From JBHHYU01 sp046757725 (GTDB taxonomy: Bacteria; Desulfobacterota; Binatia; UBA9968), in NCBI GenBank assembly GCA_046757725.1, contig JBHHYU010000001.1, forward strand, positions 1-64,000: a stretch of DNA of 64,000 bases, in the 5' to 3' direction. The position numbers were made by a program, and so were the translations under genes. The notes beneath the pieces were generated by a model. The model made no database searches, had not been told where the DNA came from, and was given only the letters and a program-made list of their open reading frames with translations. This document shows, one piece after another, positions 16,477-26,548 of this stretch; the first letter of the stretch is position 1; the number at the start of each line of letters is the position of its first letter.

Positions 16477-19400
16477 GACGGTAGTTATGAATCAGGAATG
16501 GATTCACATCCAAGGCGCCAGGCAGAATAACCTAAAAAACGTCGATCTGGATATCCCCTTAAATGCCCTCACGGTGGTGACCGGTGTCAGCGGCTCGGGA
16601 AAATCGACACTTGCCTTCGACATCCTGTATGCGGAAGGACAGAGAAGGTACGTTGAGAGCTTTTCGGCCTATGCGCGTCAATTCCTCGATCGCATGGACA
16701 AACCTGATGTAGAGACCATCGAGGGAATCCCTCCTACTATCGCTATTGACCAAAGCCGGTCAGTCAAAACCTCCCGCTCCACTGTCGGGACCATGACCGA
16801 GTTGCACGATCACCTCAAGCTCCTCTTCGCCAAGATTGGTATTCTCCATTGTAAGGGCTGTGACAGGGTTGTGGAGCGAGAGACCACAGCATCGGTCTTT
16901 AAAAAACTTTCTTGCGTACCTGAGGGTCAACCAGTCATCTTAACCTTTCCCTTAGTTCTTTCCCCATCTCTCACCTGGAGCGAAATAAAATCTGGGCTTT
17001 TACACGCTGGGTTCCACCGCCTGTTGCAGCACCGGGCTATTCGGGACCTGGAGGAAGTCCAAGACCTGCCTTGGAAAAGCAAAAGGTTCGAAGTCGTGGT
17101 AGATCGTTTCACCTATCGGCCAGGGACACGAAAGCGCATTATGGACTCTCTGGAACAGGCCTTCCATTTTGGCAAAGGAAGACTGAATCTGTACTTTCCA
17201 GAGGAGGCATGGCGTTGCGAACCCTTCAGTAACTACTTCCATTGTCCCTGGTGTGACCTCGCCTACCACGACCCGGTTCCAAGCCTTTTTTCCTTCAACA
17301 GCCCGTTGGGCGCGTGTGAGACTTGCCGTGGATTTGGGCGGGTGATTGACATTGATATGGACCTGGTGATTCCGGATCCTTCCAAATCATTGGGTGAGGG
17401 AGCGATCAAGCCGTGGAGGACCAAGCCACGGAGAGTCCAGAGACTTCTAGAGTATTGCAAGCGCAGCCGGATCCCGGTCAAAAAGCCTTTTCGAGAGTTG
17501 ACCAAAAGGCAAAAAAACCTCGTTCTTGAGGGAAACGGAAAATTTCGTGGGGTTCGCGGGTGGTTTCGCCGGATGGAGCGCAAAAGCTACAGGATGCATA
17601 TACGGGTCTTTCTTTCACGCTACCGTACCTATCTCCTTTGCCCGCAGTGTCAGGGGACGCGCCTCAAACCCGAGGCACTGGTTTTCAGGATCCACGGGAA
17701 ACATATCGCCGAAATCAATAGGATGAGCGTTGGGGAAGCCCACCGCTTCTTTTGCAATACTAAGCTTTCTGGGCACATGGATCAGGTGACTAGCTTGATC
17801 ATCGGTGAAATCCGTCGAAGGCTCGATTATCTGGTGGGAGTCGGGCTTGAGTATCTCACGTTGGATCGCCAGTCTCGGACTCTATCCGGAGGTGAGTTGG
17901 CACGAGTCGATCTTACCACGGCCATTGGATCGTCACTAGTCAATACCCTCTATGTGCTCGATGAACCCTCAATAGGTTTACATCCGCGGGATAGCCATCG
18001 TCTTGTAGAGGTTCTCCATCATCTTAGATCCAACGGCAATACGATCGTCGTGGTGGAACATGATCCCGAAATCATTAAGGAGAGTGACTTCATCATTGAC
18101 CTCGGCCCAAAAGCGGGAGAGGAAGGGGGTCGGATAGTGTTTGCCGGTCCTTATAAGGCCCTTCTAAGGAACCGAGATTCCTTGACTGCAGCGTACCTTA
18201 CCCGGCGTAAGACTATACCTTTCCCTTCCCGCCACCGTCGCAAGATCCCGCGACGGGTCATCAAAATTTCTGGCGCGTGCGCCAACAACCTCAGAAACGT
18301 CGATGTGGAAATCCCTCTTGGACTGTTCGTATGTATTACTGGCGTTTCCGGTTCCGGGAAGTCAACCTTGGTGGATGAGGTCCTCTACCGCAATTTGAAA
18401 AAGCTCAAGGAGTCGCCAGGGGCCACGATAGTCCATTGCGATGACCTGCAAGGGGCGAATAAGGTCTCTGAGGTTATCCTAGTTGACCAATCTCCGGTGG
18501 GGACGACTCCGCGTTCTAACCCGGCTACCTACATGAAGGCCTTTGATCCTATCCGTCGTCGGTTTGCCACCACGGATCTGTCTCGGTTACGAGGCTATAC
18601 GGCTTCCACTTTCTCGTTCAATCTAGAAGGGGGACGATGCGAGACCTGCCGCGGCGAAGGATTCGAAAAGATTGAGATGCAGTTTCTTTCGGATGTCTTC
18701 ATTGCTTGTGCCGAGTGTCACGGCAGCCGTTTCCGTGAAGAGATCCTTGAGGTTAAATATCGCGGGCGCAACATCCGTGAGGTTCTGGATCTGACGGTTG
18801 CTGAGGCAGTCGAGTTCTTCAAAGATTCTCTGGAGATTCGCTATGGGTTAAGTCCCCTGTGCGCTGTGGGGCTGAGTTACATACGCTTGGGACAACCGCT
18901 TACGACTCTTTCCGGAGGTGAGTCGCAACGGCTTAAGCTTGCGGCCCACATGGCCAAGGCAAAAAAGTCAGGTACGCTTTTCATCTTCGATGAGCCCACC
19001 ACGGGCCTGCATTTTCACGATATCGAACGACTGCTTTGGGCGTTTCATGAGTTGATTGATCAGGGTCACTCCATCATCGTTATCGAACACAACATGGAGG
19101 TTGTAAAGTGTGCTGATCACATTATCGATCTAGGACCGGAGGGCGGTAATGCCGGCGGCAGGATGATCGCTGCAGGAACCCCTGAAGAGATCGCCCAAGC
19201 AAAAGGCTCCCACACCGGTCGTTATCTCAGGCCCTACTTGGAATTGGCTGGTGCTTCACCTTTCATGCCCCTCTTGGAAAAAAGTTTAACGGGGGAATTG
19301 ATTGAAGTCTCCAAGGATGGGGAAAAGGCAATCGCGGTTGTCGGCGCCAAAGAGCATAACTTAAAAAATGTTAGTTTGAATATTCCCCGGGACCGGTTTG

Positions 19401-22168
19401 TCGTGATTACGGGCTTAAGCGGCTCGGGGAAATCCTCCCTGGCTTTTGATATCCTCTATGCCGAAGGACAACGCCGCTATATCGACAGCCTCTCCGCCTA
19501 TGCTCGACAGTTTCTCAAGGTTATGGCGCGTCCCAATGTGGATCTTCTCACAGGCATCCCCCCAACCGTAGCCATAGAGCAGCGACTTAGCCAAGGAGGG
19601 AAAAAATCCACCGTGGCCACGGTAACGGAAATTTATCATTACCTCAGGCTTCTTTACTCTAAAGTAGGCAAACAGCACTGCGTGCAGTGCGGTCACCTAA
19701 TCACCTCGCTTACGAAGAGCCAGATCCTGGATCGGATCTCCCGCACTTACAGAGGAAAGGAGGCGGTCATTCTTAGTCCCATCGTGAGGGGCCGGAAAGG
19801 GTATCATAAAGAAGTCGTTACCAGCGCGAGAAGACTCGGTTATCGTAGAGCACGCATTGACAAGGAAATCGTCGATCTTCAATCCGCCAAGCTCCTTAAC
19901 GGGTTGGAACGGTATCAGGAACATGACATTGACATTGTGGTGGGCAAGGTCAGGGTGGGGGGACGACAAGCGGAGGCGATGGTGGAGCAGGGTTTACGTT
20001 TAGGAAACGGTGTGGTCCACCTCCTCTCGCGAGAAGGAGAGCAGATCTATAATCAGCGTCTCTTTTGCCGCCATTGCGGGTTGGGTTATGAGCCTTTAGA
20101 CCCAAGACTTTTTTCTTTTAATAGTCGTCAGGGAGCCTGTTCCCATTGCAGCGGGCTGGGGTTCACCCTGGAGTTTGATCCACAACTGATCGTTATGGAC
20201 CCCCGGCGGCCCTTATCCGAAATTCTTTTGTCCTTCTCATCGTCATCATCGGGGAACCCGACGACTCTGAAACGCGGCTTGTCGCGTCTACTGGGTAATC
20301 TGAAGGAAGATCACCGAATTGCTGTGGACAAGCCTTTTTCACGCCTGACAAAAACCAAGCGAGACCTAGTGTTTTACGGTGGAGGTGGCCGACTTCCTTT
20401 TATAGGCTTAGTTCCCTACCTGAGACGGCTCCGGGATGAAGGTAATAAGGGATTGGAAGAACATCTATCACGGTTTATAGCCGAGTCTTCATGCTCTGCC
20501 TGTCATGGAAGAAGGCTCAATGCACGCGCCCAGGCAGTCGAGGTCAGTGGCCGGGCGATTTGGCAAGTCACGTCACTTTCCGTTAAGGAGGGACGCGAAT
20601 ATTTTCGGTCCCTCCATTTCGATAAGGAGAGGAATGAAAAATCTGATCGGGACCGTACGATTACAAAAAAAATCCTTGCTGAAATTCACCAACGGCTGAG
20701 TTTTCTTTCGGAGGTAGGATTGCCCTACTTAACCCTGGATCGCCGCGCGGACACCCTCTCCGGCGGTGAGGCCCAGCGTATCCGTTTGGCCGCCCAGCTC
20801 GGATCGAATCTGCGCGGTGTTTGTTACATACTTGACGAGCCTACCATCGGCCTGCACCCGCGAGACAACGGGATGTTGCTTCGAGCCCTGAGACGACTCC
20901 AGGAAGTGGGCAACTCGGTCCTCGTGGTGGAGCATGATGAGGCCACGATCCAATCCGCCGATTTCATCGTAGACCTGGGCCCAGGTGCAGGTGTCCACGG
21001 GGGGAATATAGTGGCCCTCGGTTCACCTAAGGAGATCAAGGAAAATCCAGGCTCGCTCACCGGAGCTTTTCTCAGGACCAGAAGGAAGAGGGTCTGGCCC
21101 AAACGTTTCTTTAATGATGTCCCCTGGCTTACAATTCAAGGTGCCAAAGCAAACAATCTTAAGAACATCGATGTTTGTTTTCCTCTTGGGGCCTGGAGCT
21201 GTGTTACAGGGATTTCCGGCTCCGGCAAGAGCACCTTGGTGAAAGAGGTGCTTTACAGAGGACTCAAGATGAGGCTTGGCCAGTTTGTTGGTCGACCTGG
21301 AAAGTGCAAGGAGATAATCGGGTGGGAGCGAATCCTGCGTGCGGTGGAGGTGGATCAAAGCCCCATTGGGAAGACACCGCGTTCCATCCCTGCATCCTAC
21401 GTCGGTTTTCTTGACGAGATCCGGAGAATGTTTTCTCTTACTCCGGAGGCTCGGCTGCGCGGCTTTGCACCGGCTCGGTTTTCGTTCAATGTTCGCGGGG
21501 GTAGATGTGAGGAGTGTGCCGGGCAAGGAAAGATCAGAAAGGAGATGAGTTTTCTTCCGGATGTCTTTGTCCAATGCGATTCCTGTGGGGGAGGTCGCTT
21601 CAACGAAGAGACTCTTGCAATCCGATACAACAATAAGAGTATGGCCGATGTACTCGGTATGACCGTTGAGGAAGCCGTTACCTTTTTCCGTCCGTTCCCG
21701 AAGATAATGCGGCCGGTCAAGATCCTCTCCGATATTGGTATGGGTTATCTAACCCTCGGTCAGGCAAGTAATACGCTTTCCGGGGGGGAGGCCCAGCGGA
21801 TAAAGCTCGCCTATGAGCTGGGAAAGGAATCCCACGGAAAGACCCTTTATGTTTTAGATGAACCGACCACAGGCCTTCACTTTGCCGATGTGGAAAAGCT
21901 TATCGATATCCTCCACCGCCTCGTGGCGATGGGTAACACTGTCATCACCGTCGAGCACAACCTGGAGATAGTGAAGGAGGCGGATTATTTGGTGGATCTT
22001 GGCCCTGAGGGTGGGGAAATAGGTGGCCAGGTGGTTGCATGTGGAACTGTGTCGGAAGTGACCAAGGATGGTAAGCAATCCACGACAATCCGCTATTTAA
22101 GGGATTATCTCAACGGGAACGCCGAAGGAGCCAGTGGAGCTATGGAAGAAAGAGTCTCAGAGCAGTGA
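16475..22168 (+). CDS. uvrA: Tandem-fused (double-length) excinuclease subunit UvrA
   Basis: One chain of about 1,897 residues containing two full UvrA units. Numbered from a GTG at 16439, Walker A loops fall near residues 49 (GVSGSGKST), 636 (GVSGSGKST), 992 (GLSGSGKSS) and 1592 (GISGSGKST). Each has its own signature and Walker B, e.g. LSGGESQRL, LYVLDEPSIGLHPRD, LFIFDEPTTGLH. Zinc modules HCPWC...GACETC, RCETC...CAEC, FCRHC...GACSHC and RCEEC...CDSC are all intact. The first signature is divergent (LSGGELARVDL rather than LSGGEAQRIRL). UvrA recognises bulky DNA damage with UvrB as a dimer, so this chain could fold as its own dimer. Chlamydiae are known to have such a double UvrA. I start at ATG 16475 (or 16487), because the 12 codons before it come from the CGTG repeat. 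UvrB and UvrC are not in the window. Confidence 0.93.
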   Translation: MTVVMNQEWIHIQGARQNNLKNVDLDIPLNALTVVTGVSGSGKSTLAFDILYAEGQRRYVESFSAYARQFLDRMDKPDVETIEGIPPTIAIDQSRSVKTSRSTVGTMTELHDHLKLLFAKIGILHCKGCDRVVERETTASVFKKLSCVPEGQPVILTFPLVLSPSLTWSEIKSGLLHAGFHRLLQHRAIRDLEEVQDLPWKSKRFEVVVDRFTYRPGTRKRIMDSLEQAFHFGKGRLNLYFPEEAWRCEPFSNYFHCPWCDLAYHDPVPSLFSFNSPLGACETCRGFGRVIDIDMDLVIPDPSKSLGEGAIKPWRTKPRRVQRLLEYCKRSRIPVKKPFRELTKRQKNLVLEGNGKFRGVRGWFRRMERKSYRMHIRVFLSRYRTYLLCPQCQGTRLKPEALVFRIHGKHIAEINRMSVGEAHRFFCNTKLSGHMDQVTSLIIGEIRRRLDYLVGVGLEYLTLDRQSRTLSGGELARVDLTTAIGSSLVNTLYVLDEPSIGLHPRDSHRLVEVLHHLRSNGNTIVVVEHDPEIIKESDFIIDLGPKAGEEGGRIVFAGPYKALLRNRDSLTAAYLTRRKTIPFPSRHRRKIPRRVIKISGACANNLRNVDVEIPLGLFVCITGVSGSGKSTLVDEVLYRNLKKLKESPGATIVHCDDLQGANKVSEVILVDQSPVGTTPRSNPATYMKAFDPIRRRFATTDLSRLRGYTASTFSFNLEGGRCETCRGEGFEKIEMQFLSDVFIACAECHGSRFREEILEVKYRGRNIREVLDLTVAEAVEFFKDSLEIRYGLSPLCAVGLSYIRLGQPLTTLSGGESQRLKLAAHMAKAKKSGTLFIFDEPTTGLHFHDIERLLWAFHELIDQGHSIIVIEHNMEVVKCADHIIDLGPEGGNAGGRMIAAGTPEEIAQAKGSHTGRYLRPYLELAGASPFMPLLEKSLTGELIEVSKDGEKAIAVVGAKEHNLKNVSLNIPRDRFVVITGLSGSGKSSLAFDILYAEGQRRYIDSLSAYARQFLKVMARPNVDLLTGIPPTVAIEQRLSQGGKKSTVATVTEIYHYLRLLYSKVGKQHCVQCGHLITSLTKSQILDRISRTYRGKEAVILSPIVRGRKGYHKEVVTSARRLGYRRARIDKEIVDLQSAKLLNGLERYQEHDIDIVVGKVRVGGRQAEAMVEQGLRLGNGVVHLLSREGEQIYNQRLFCRHCGLGYEPLDPRLFSFNSRQGACSHCSGLGFTLEFDPQLIVMDPRRPLSEILLSFSSSSSGNPTTLKRGLSRLLGNLKEDHRIAVDKPFSRLTKTKRDLVFYGGGGRLPFIGLVPYLRRLRDEGNKGLEEHLSRFIAESSCSACHGRRLNARAQAVEVSGRAIWQVTSLSVKEGREYFRSLHFDKERNEKSDRDRTITKKILAEIHQRLSFLSEVGLPYLTLDRRADTLSGGEAQRIRLAAQLGSNLRGVCYILDEPTIGLHPRDNGMLLRALRRLQEVGNSVLVVEHDEATIQSADFIVDLGPGAGVHGGNIVALGSPKEIKENPGSLTGAFLRTRRKRVWPKRFFNDVPWLTIQGAKANNLKNIDVCFPLGAWSCVTGISGSGKSTLVKEVLYRGLKMRLGQFVGRPGKCKEIIGWERILRAVEVDQSPIGKTPRSIPASYVGFLDEIRRMFSLTPEARLRGFAPARFSFNVRGGRCEECAGQGKIRKEMSFLPDVFVQCDSCGGGRFNEETLAIRYNNKSMADVLGMTVEEAVTFFRPFPKIMRPVKILSDIGMGYLTLGQASNTLSGGEAQRIKLAYELGKESHGKTLYVLDEPTTGLHFADVEKLIDILHRLVAMGNTVITVEHNLEIVKEADYLVDLGPEGGEIGGQVVACGTVSEVTKDGKQSTTIRYLRDYLNGNAEGASGAMEERVSEQ

Positions 22169-22512
22169 TGTGGAGGGTTGTGTGTACTCTGTAATTGGAG
22201 CCTCATCGCACTACAGACTGAAAACCTTAGGGCTTCAACCTGCTGGGGAATAACCGTCGTCCGTGATTCTACAATGCCCCCCCTCTGCAACTTCGTTTGA
22301 CATGATACCCCATTCTCGAATAACTTTCCCTCAAAAGAAGAGTCGATTAGGGCCCCTTTCTCTCTATCGCACAGCCGCCGTAATCCGGCAGAGATGAGAA
22401 ACATAAGGCGTCCGGATGCTCAAGCATGGTACCCTATTCGCTCCATGAAAAGGTTTTTGACGTTTATCATTCACGTGGGGGCTACCGCACGGAGCAAGGA
22501 GGATCAGAGAAT
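22169..22512. other. Intergenic region, no gene recognised
   Basis: About 340 nt between uvrA and the TPP enzyme gene. The last bases hold that gene's ribosome site. No convincing terminator, RNA or short gene is seen. Confidence 0.4.
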
Positions 22513-24231
22513 ATGCCAAAGATAACGCTTCAAAACGTGACCGTCTCCGACGCTTACATGGCATTGCTCGCGGATCGCGGGGTAGATTATTTGTTTGCTA
22601 ACGCCGGTACGGATTTCGCCCCTGTGGTGGAGACGCTGGCGAAGGCGCAGGTGCTGGAAACCAAAACTCCGAAGCCCGTGACCTGTCCGCACGAAAATAC
22701 CGCGATGCACATGGCAATTGGCTACTTCCTGGTCACGGGGCGACCCCAGGCAGTCATGGTGCATGTTAACGTCGGAACCGCCAACGGGATGAACGGATTG
22801 TTGAACGCCGCTCGAGGAAACGTGCCGGTCCTTTTTACTGCTGGGCGCACTCCAACCAACGAGGAAAGTCTAGTAGGACATCGCAGCCTCGACATCCATT
22901 GGACCCAGGAAATGTTCGACCAAGCGGGGATGGTACGTGAATCAGTCAAATGGGACTACGAACTGCGTAATGGGCAGCAGCTCGAGACCATCGTTGACCG
23001 TGCCCTCACCGTAGCCATGAGCGAGCCCAAGGGGCCAGTGTACCTTTCCCTTCCACGGGAGGTACTGGCCGACACCATGGACGATTTCACCTATGATTCG
23101 CCAACGCGTCACCAGGCAGCCGCTCCGCCATTTCCCAATGGTGATGCCGTGGACCAAGTAGCAGCTCTGCTTGCCGGTGCAGAGAATCCTCTGATCATCA
23201 CTAGCTGGGCCGGCAGAAACCTGAGTGTGTGGCAGACCCTCGGCGACTTCGCTGAACGGTACGTCATTCCGGTGGTACAGTACCGCAACCGGTATATGTC
23301 GATCCCGAGCAACCACCCTATGAATCTGGGGTACGATCCCAAGGCGCTGCTCGAGATCGCCGACGTCGTCATGGCGATCGACATAGCCGTGCCTTGGCTA
23401 CCCGCTGATCATAAGGTGCGTGATGACGCGAAGGTTATCCATATGGGCGCTGACCCTCTGCACGGCTATGTGCCGGTTCGTGGGCACCCATGCGACATCG
23501 CCCTTGCCTGTGCGACCGATGCAGGGTTGCGCGTGCTCAGCGAAGCAATGGCCGGTTACGAAAGCGCCGCAGAGGGGCGGATGGACAAGCGCCGGGCGGC
23601 GCTAGCGCAAAGATGGAAGAAGATACGCGACGGTTGGCATAAGAGACTAGAGGCGGTCAACCACGAAATGCCGATCCATCCGGCATGGCTCACCCATTGC
23701 ATCAACGAGATCAAGGACGATGACACGATTGTAATCAAGGAATCGCCGCTCATGCCGCCGTTCATCAATTTTTCCAGACCCGGGACTATGATCAATGCGG
23801 GTGCCGCGTCCGGGCTTGGCCACGGGCTCGGCTGCGCGCTGGGCGCCAAACTTGCCGCCCGGGACCGGCTGGTGATTGGTACGCACGGTGATGGCTCCTA
23901 CATGTTCGGTAACCCGATCTCTGCGCACTACGTTGCAGCCGAGCAGAATCTGCCGGTGCTGTCGGTGATTTTCAACAATCGGCGCTGGCAGGCGGTGCGG
24001 CGGGCGACGGTGGGGCTCAATCCCGAAGGCTATGCGGCCAAGAGCAATCGGCAGCCCATTACCTTCCTGGACAGTATCGTGAACTATGAAAAGGCGGTAG
24101 AGGTTGCTGATGGCTACGGTGAAAAGGTAACCGATCCTGCCAAGGTGCTGCCGGCCCTTGAGCGCGGCCTTCGGGCGGTGACGGTGGAGAAACGACAAGC
24201 CGTAATCAATGTCATCTGCTCCGCCCCCTGA
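22513..24231 (+). CDS. Thiamine pyrophosphate-requiring enzyme, acetolactate synthase-like
   Basis: A 572-residue TPP enzyme of the acetohydroxyacid synthase/benzoylformate decarboxylase superfamily. The N-terminal domain has the catalytic Glu in PHENTAMHMAIGY; the middle domain follows; the C-terminal PP domain has GTHGDGSYMFGNP with FNNRRW, the TPP/Mg motif. No membrane segment or signal. It decarboxylates or carboligates a 2-oxoacid; it is not clearly IlvB, because no small subunit gene is nearby and the FAD-binding residues cannot be confirmed by eye. The start at 22513 has AAGGAGG 10 nt upstream; a frame opening at 22426 has no such site. Confidence 0.82.
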   Translation: MPKITLQNVTVSDAYMALLADRGVDYLFANAGTDFAPVVETLAKAQVLETKTPKPVTCPHENTAMHMAIGYFLVTGRPQAVMVHVNVGTANGMNGLLNAARGNVPVLFTAGRTPTNEESLVGHRSLDIHWTQEMFDQAGMVRESVKWDYELRNGQQLETIVDRALTVAMSEPKGPVYLSLPREVLADTMDDFTYDSPTRHQAAAPPFPNGDAVDQVAALLAGAENPLIITSWAGRNLSVWQTLGDFAERYVIPVVQYRNRYMSIPSNHPMNLGYDPKALLEIADVVMAIDIAVPWLPADHKVRDDAKVIHMGADPLHGYVPVRGHPCDIALACATDAGLRVLSEAMAGYESAAEGRMDKRRAALAQRWKKIRDGWHKRLEAVNHEMPIHPAWLTHCINEIKDDDTIVIKESPLMPPFINFSRPGTMINAGAASGLGHGLGCALGAKLAARDRLVIGTHGDGSYMFGNPISAHYVAAEQNLPVLSVIFNNRRWQAVRRATVGLNPEGYAAKSNRQPITFLDSIVNYEKAVEVADGYGEKVTDPAKVLPALERGLRAVTVEKRQAVINVICSAP

Positions 24232-24448
24232 CAAGTTCGTGTGGTAGTCAGGCACCGCCCCAGAGTATAATCTGCCCTCTGCTTAAGATCTGAAAGGCGC
24301 AGGTATTCCGGCCACGGCGATTAGAATCCAGCCGGTGGGCGGATGCGACTACGGTAGTCCCCAAAGCTACCCTTTGGAACTCGCAACTGTTGAGTGACAT
24401 TCAGAAAAGGCTTCCCGCAGCTCTGTTCTTCCGTTTCCTTCTCATGGA

Positions 24449-24835
24449 TTATTCACGTCTGGTTGTCAGTTCAATCTTGTACCCGTTGGGATCTTCGATG
24501 AAGGCAATGACACCTCCACCATGTTTCATGGGACCCGGCTCGCGTACGATCCGAACCCCTTTGCCACGCAGTTTTTCGCAGGTTTGATAAACATCCGGAA
24601 CACCGAGCGCGATGTGGCCAAAAGCGTTGCCAAGATCGTATTCGTGGGTATCCCAGTTGTACGTGAGTTCGATAACGGCCTCTTTATCTTCTGCGCCGAA
24701 GCCCACAAAGACGTTGGTAAAGCGGCCCGAAGGAAACTCCTTCTTTCGCAGCAATCTCATCCCTAGCGCATCACAGTAGAATTGAAGACTTTGGTCTAAA
24801 TCATTAACTCGAATCATCGTATGAACAATTCTCAT
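24449..24835 (-). CDS. gloA: Lactoylglutathione lyase (glyoxalase I)
   Basis: A 128-residue glyoxalase I close to the E. coli type. Metal ligands are visible as His5 (IVHTM), the Glu in AVIELTYNW, the His in GHIALGV and the Glu in YKIELT. It isomerises the methylglyoxal-glutathione hemithioacetal. The short length without extra loops suits the nickel/cobalt-type enzyme. AAGGAG lies upstream of the ATG (complement of 24845-24850). Transcribed alone, convergent to the TPP enzyme gene. Confidence 0.93.
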   Translation of the reverse strand: MRIVHTMIRVNDLDQSLQFYCDALGMRLLRKKEFPSGRFTNVFVGFGAEDKEAVIELTYNWDTHEYDLGNAFGHIALGVPDVYQTCEKLRGKGVRIVREPGPMKHGGGVIAFIEDPNGYKIELTTRRE

Positions 24836-25122
24836 TTGATCACTCCTTTTCCAAGAACCGCCAATGTGCTCGGAATTCTCAGAGCGGTTACTGTCTACCT
24901 AGCCTTCGAGAATTGCACCTTCTCCCGGCAGGGTCAAGATCCGCTCCCGGCAATCACATGGCTTGCTACGAGCCGGTGGTGGTTAGGCTTCTGCGTGTTG
25001 AAGACAGGCACGCCGGATGTTCTCTGAACTCGAAAAAGAAACCGTGTTGTGATCGGTTTAGAAAAAGACTAGCCTTAAGGTGACCTTATTGAGGAGATTT
25101 TGTCTGGAACGAGGTTCTTAAA

Positions 25123-25539
25123 ATGAAGAGGGGGCGTATCCCGAGAATTCTTAAAAACGGTCTTTGGCTAAAATGTCCGAGATGCGGGCGGGCCCCTCTG
25201 TTTTATGGAACTTTCTATATGCACTCGCAATGCTCCCATTGTTTGCTAAACTTTGAACGCGAGCAGGGTTACTTTGTGGGGGCAATGTATGTCAATTACG
25301 CCGTGACTGTTATCATTGCCGTGCCCGGTTACTTCATACTGGACTACTTTCTAAACATTTCCCTCCTTCAGCAACTCATTCTGTGGGTTCCATTCGCCCT
25401 GTTTTTCCCGCTGCTGTTTTTCCGCCATTCCAGAAGCCTGTGGCTGAGCCTCGACCATATCTTGAACCCCATAGAATCCACTGAGAACCCTGAGAAGGTA
25501 AGACCTCTGTCTAATACTCAGAATCGGCGGGTGAGCTAG
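25123..25539 (+). CDS. DUF983 family membrane protein
   Basis: A 138-residue protein. A zinc-ribbon-like N-terminus (LKCPRCGRAPLF...CSHC) precedes two hydrophobic segments (TVIIAVPGYFILDYF and LILWVPFALFFPLLFF), the DUF983 layout. Function unknown; some members sit beside cytochrome oxidase or hydrolase genes, but not here. It lies 28 nt before thiD on the same strand, so they may share a transcript. GAGGAGA is about 30 nt upstream and is too far to serve as its ribosome site; the start is therefore less sure. Confidence 0.72.
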   Translation: MKRGRIPRILKNGLWLKCPRCGRAPLFYGTFYMHSQCSHCLLNFEREQGYFVGAMYVNYAVTVIIAVPGYFILDYFLNISLLQQLILWVPFALFFPLLFFRHSRSLWLSLDHILNPIESTENPEKVRPLSNTQNRRVS

Positions 25540-25567
25540 AGAGTTAGCTCTGTTAGGACGATTTGCA

Positions 25568-26374
25568 ATGCAAGCCATATACAAAGCCCTCACCATTGCC
25601 GGTTCGGACTCGGGTGCTGGGGCCGGCATTCAGGCGGATCTCAAGACCTTTGCTGCCTTTGGGGTCTATGGAACATCTGTCGTCACGGCCGTCACGGCCC
25701 AGAACACCGAGAGGGTAACTCAAATTCTGGAGTTGAATCCGAGTCTGGTTGCGGCCCAGTTCGATGCCGTGATCCAGGACATAGGAGCCCATGCTCTCAA
25801 GACCGGTATGCTTGCCAATTCGGCCATTATCGAGCTCGTTGCAGAAAAGATCCATGAGCACCGTTTGCCAAATCTCGTCGTGGATCCGGTCATGGTAGCT
25901 AAAGGAGGGGATGTTCTTCTGCGGAAAGACGCCATCGAGACCCTACGTCTTCGGCTCATACCGCTGGCCACGATTGTAACTCCTAATCTTCCCGAGGCTG
26001 AACAATTGACAGGCATTCGGGGGAACCGGCTCAAGGATGTAAAGGAAGCAGCGCGGCGGATCATGGCCATGGGGGCGAGAAGCGTTGTTATTAAGGGGGG
26101 TCACCGAAGAGGCGCGGCTAGGGATCTATTTTACGACGGAAAACAATTCCGTGAGCTCACTGCCCCTCGGATTCGCACAGCAAACACCCATGGCACAGGA
26201 TGCACGTTTTCCGCGGCTATTGCAGCGAACCTAGCTAGGGGCGAGAGGTTGCAAAAGGCAGTTGCCCATGCGAAACGGTATATTACGCAGGCAATCCGTA
26301 AGGGCTTCACCGTTGGTTCCGGTCACAGTCCCGTGCATCACTTTTACTGTTATTGGGAAAAGGGTCGACCCTAA
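25568..26374 (+). CDS. thiD: Hydroxymethylpyrimidine/phosphomethylpyrimidine kinase ThiD
   Basis: A 268-residue ribokinase-fold kinase. AGSDSGAGAGIQADLKTF is the N-terminal substrate and phosphate motif; DPVMVAKGGDVLL, TPNLPEAE and NTHGTGCTFSAAIAANLARG (ATP-binding and catalytic Asp region replaced by the GTGCT form) follow. It phosphorylates HMP twice for thiamine synthesis. Full length. ThiE and ThiC are not nearby and no TPP riboswitch is seen upstream. A palindrome-rich gap follows it. Confidence 0.92.
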   Translation: MQAIYKALTIAGSDSGAGAGIQADLKTFAAFGVYGTSVVTAVTAQNTERVTQILELNPSLVAAQFDAVIQDIGAHALKTGMLANSAIIELVAEKIHEHRLPNLVVDPVMVAKGGDVLLRKDAIETLRLRLIPLATIVTPNLPEAEQLTGIRGNRLKDVKEAARRIMAMGARSVVIKGGHRRGAARDLFYDGKQFRELTAPRIRTANTHGTGCTFSAAIAANLARGERLQKAVAHAKRYITQAIRKGFTVGSGHSPVHHFYCYWEKGRP

Positions 26375-26419
26375 TGGGAAGAGGTTGCCCTTGGCATGAC
26401 TAACCGAAGCAGGGCCTAT

Positions 26420-26466
26420 CACGGTGATCACCGTGGGGTGCGTTTGCTGCGGGTGGTGCCGGCACC
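26420..26466. repeat. Two perfect palindromes between convergent genes
   Basis: CACGGTGATCACCGTG (26420-26435) is a perfect 16-bp palindrome, and GGTGCCGGCACC (26455-26466) a perfect 12-bp one. They lie between the 3' ends of thiD and the Pht5-like gene. No T-tract follows, so neither is a standard terminator; a protein-binding site is possible. Confidence 0.45.
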
Positions 26467-26548
26467 GCTGACCTGTCTGCCGACTTGGGCTGCATTGAGT
26501 TGGTCCCGTGTAATCCGTTTGGAATGGGTATTGGATCTCAAGCCAATC

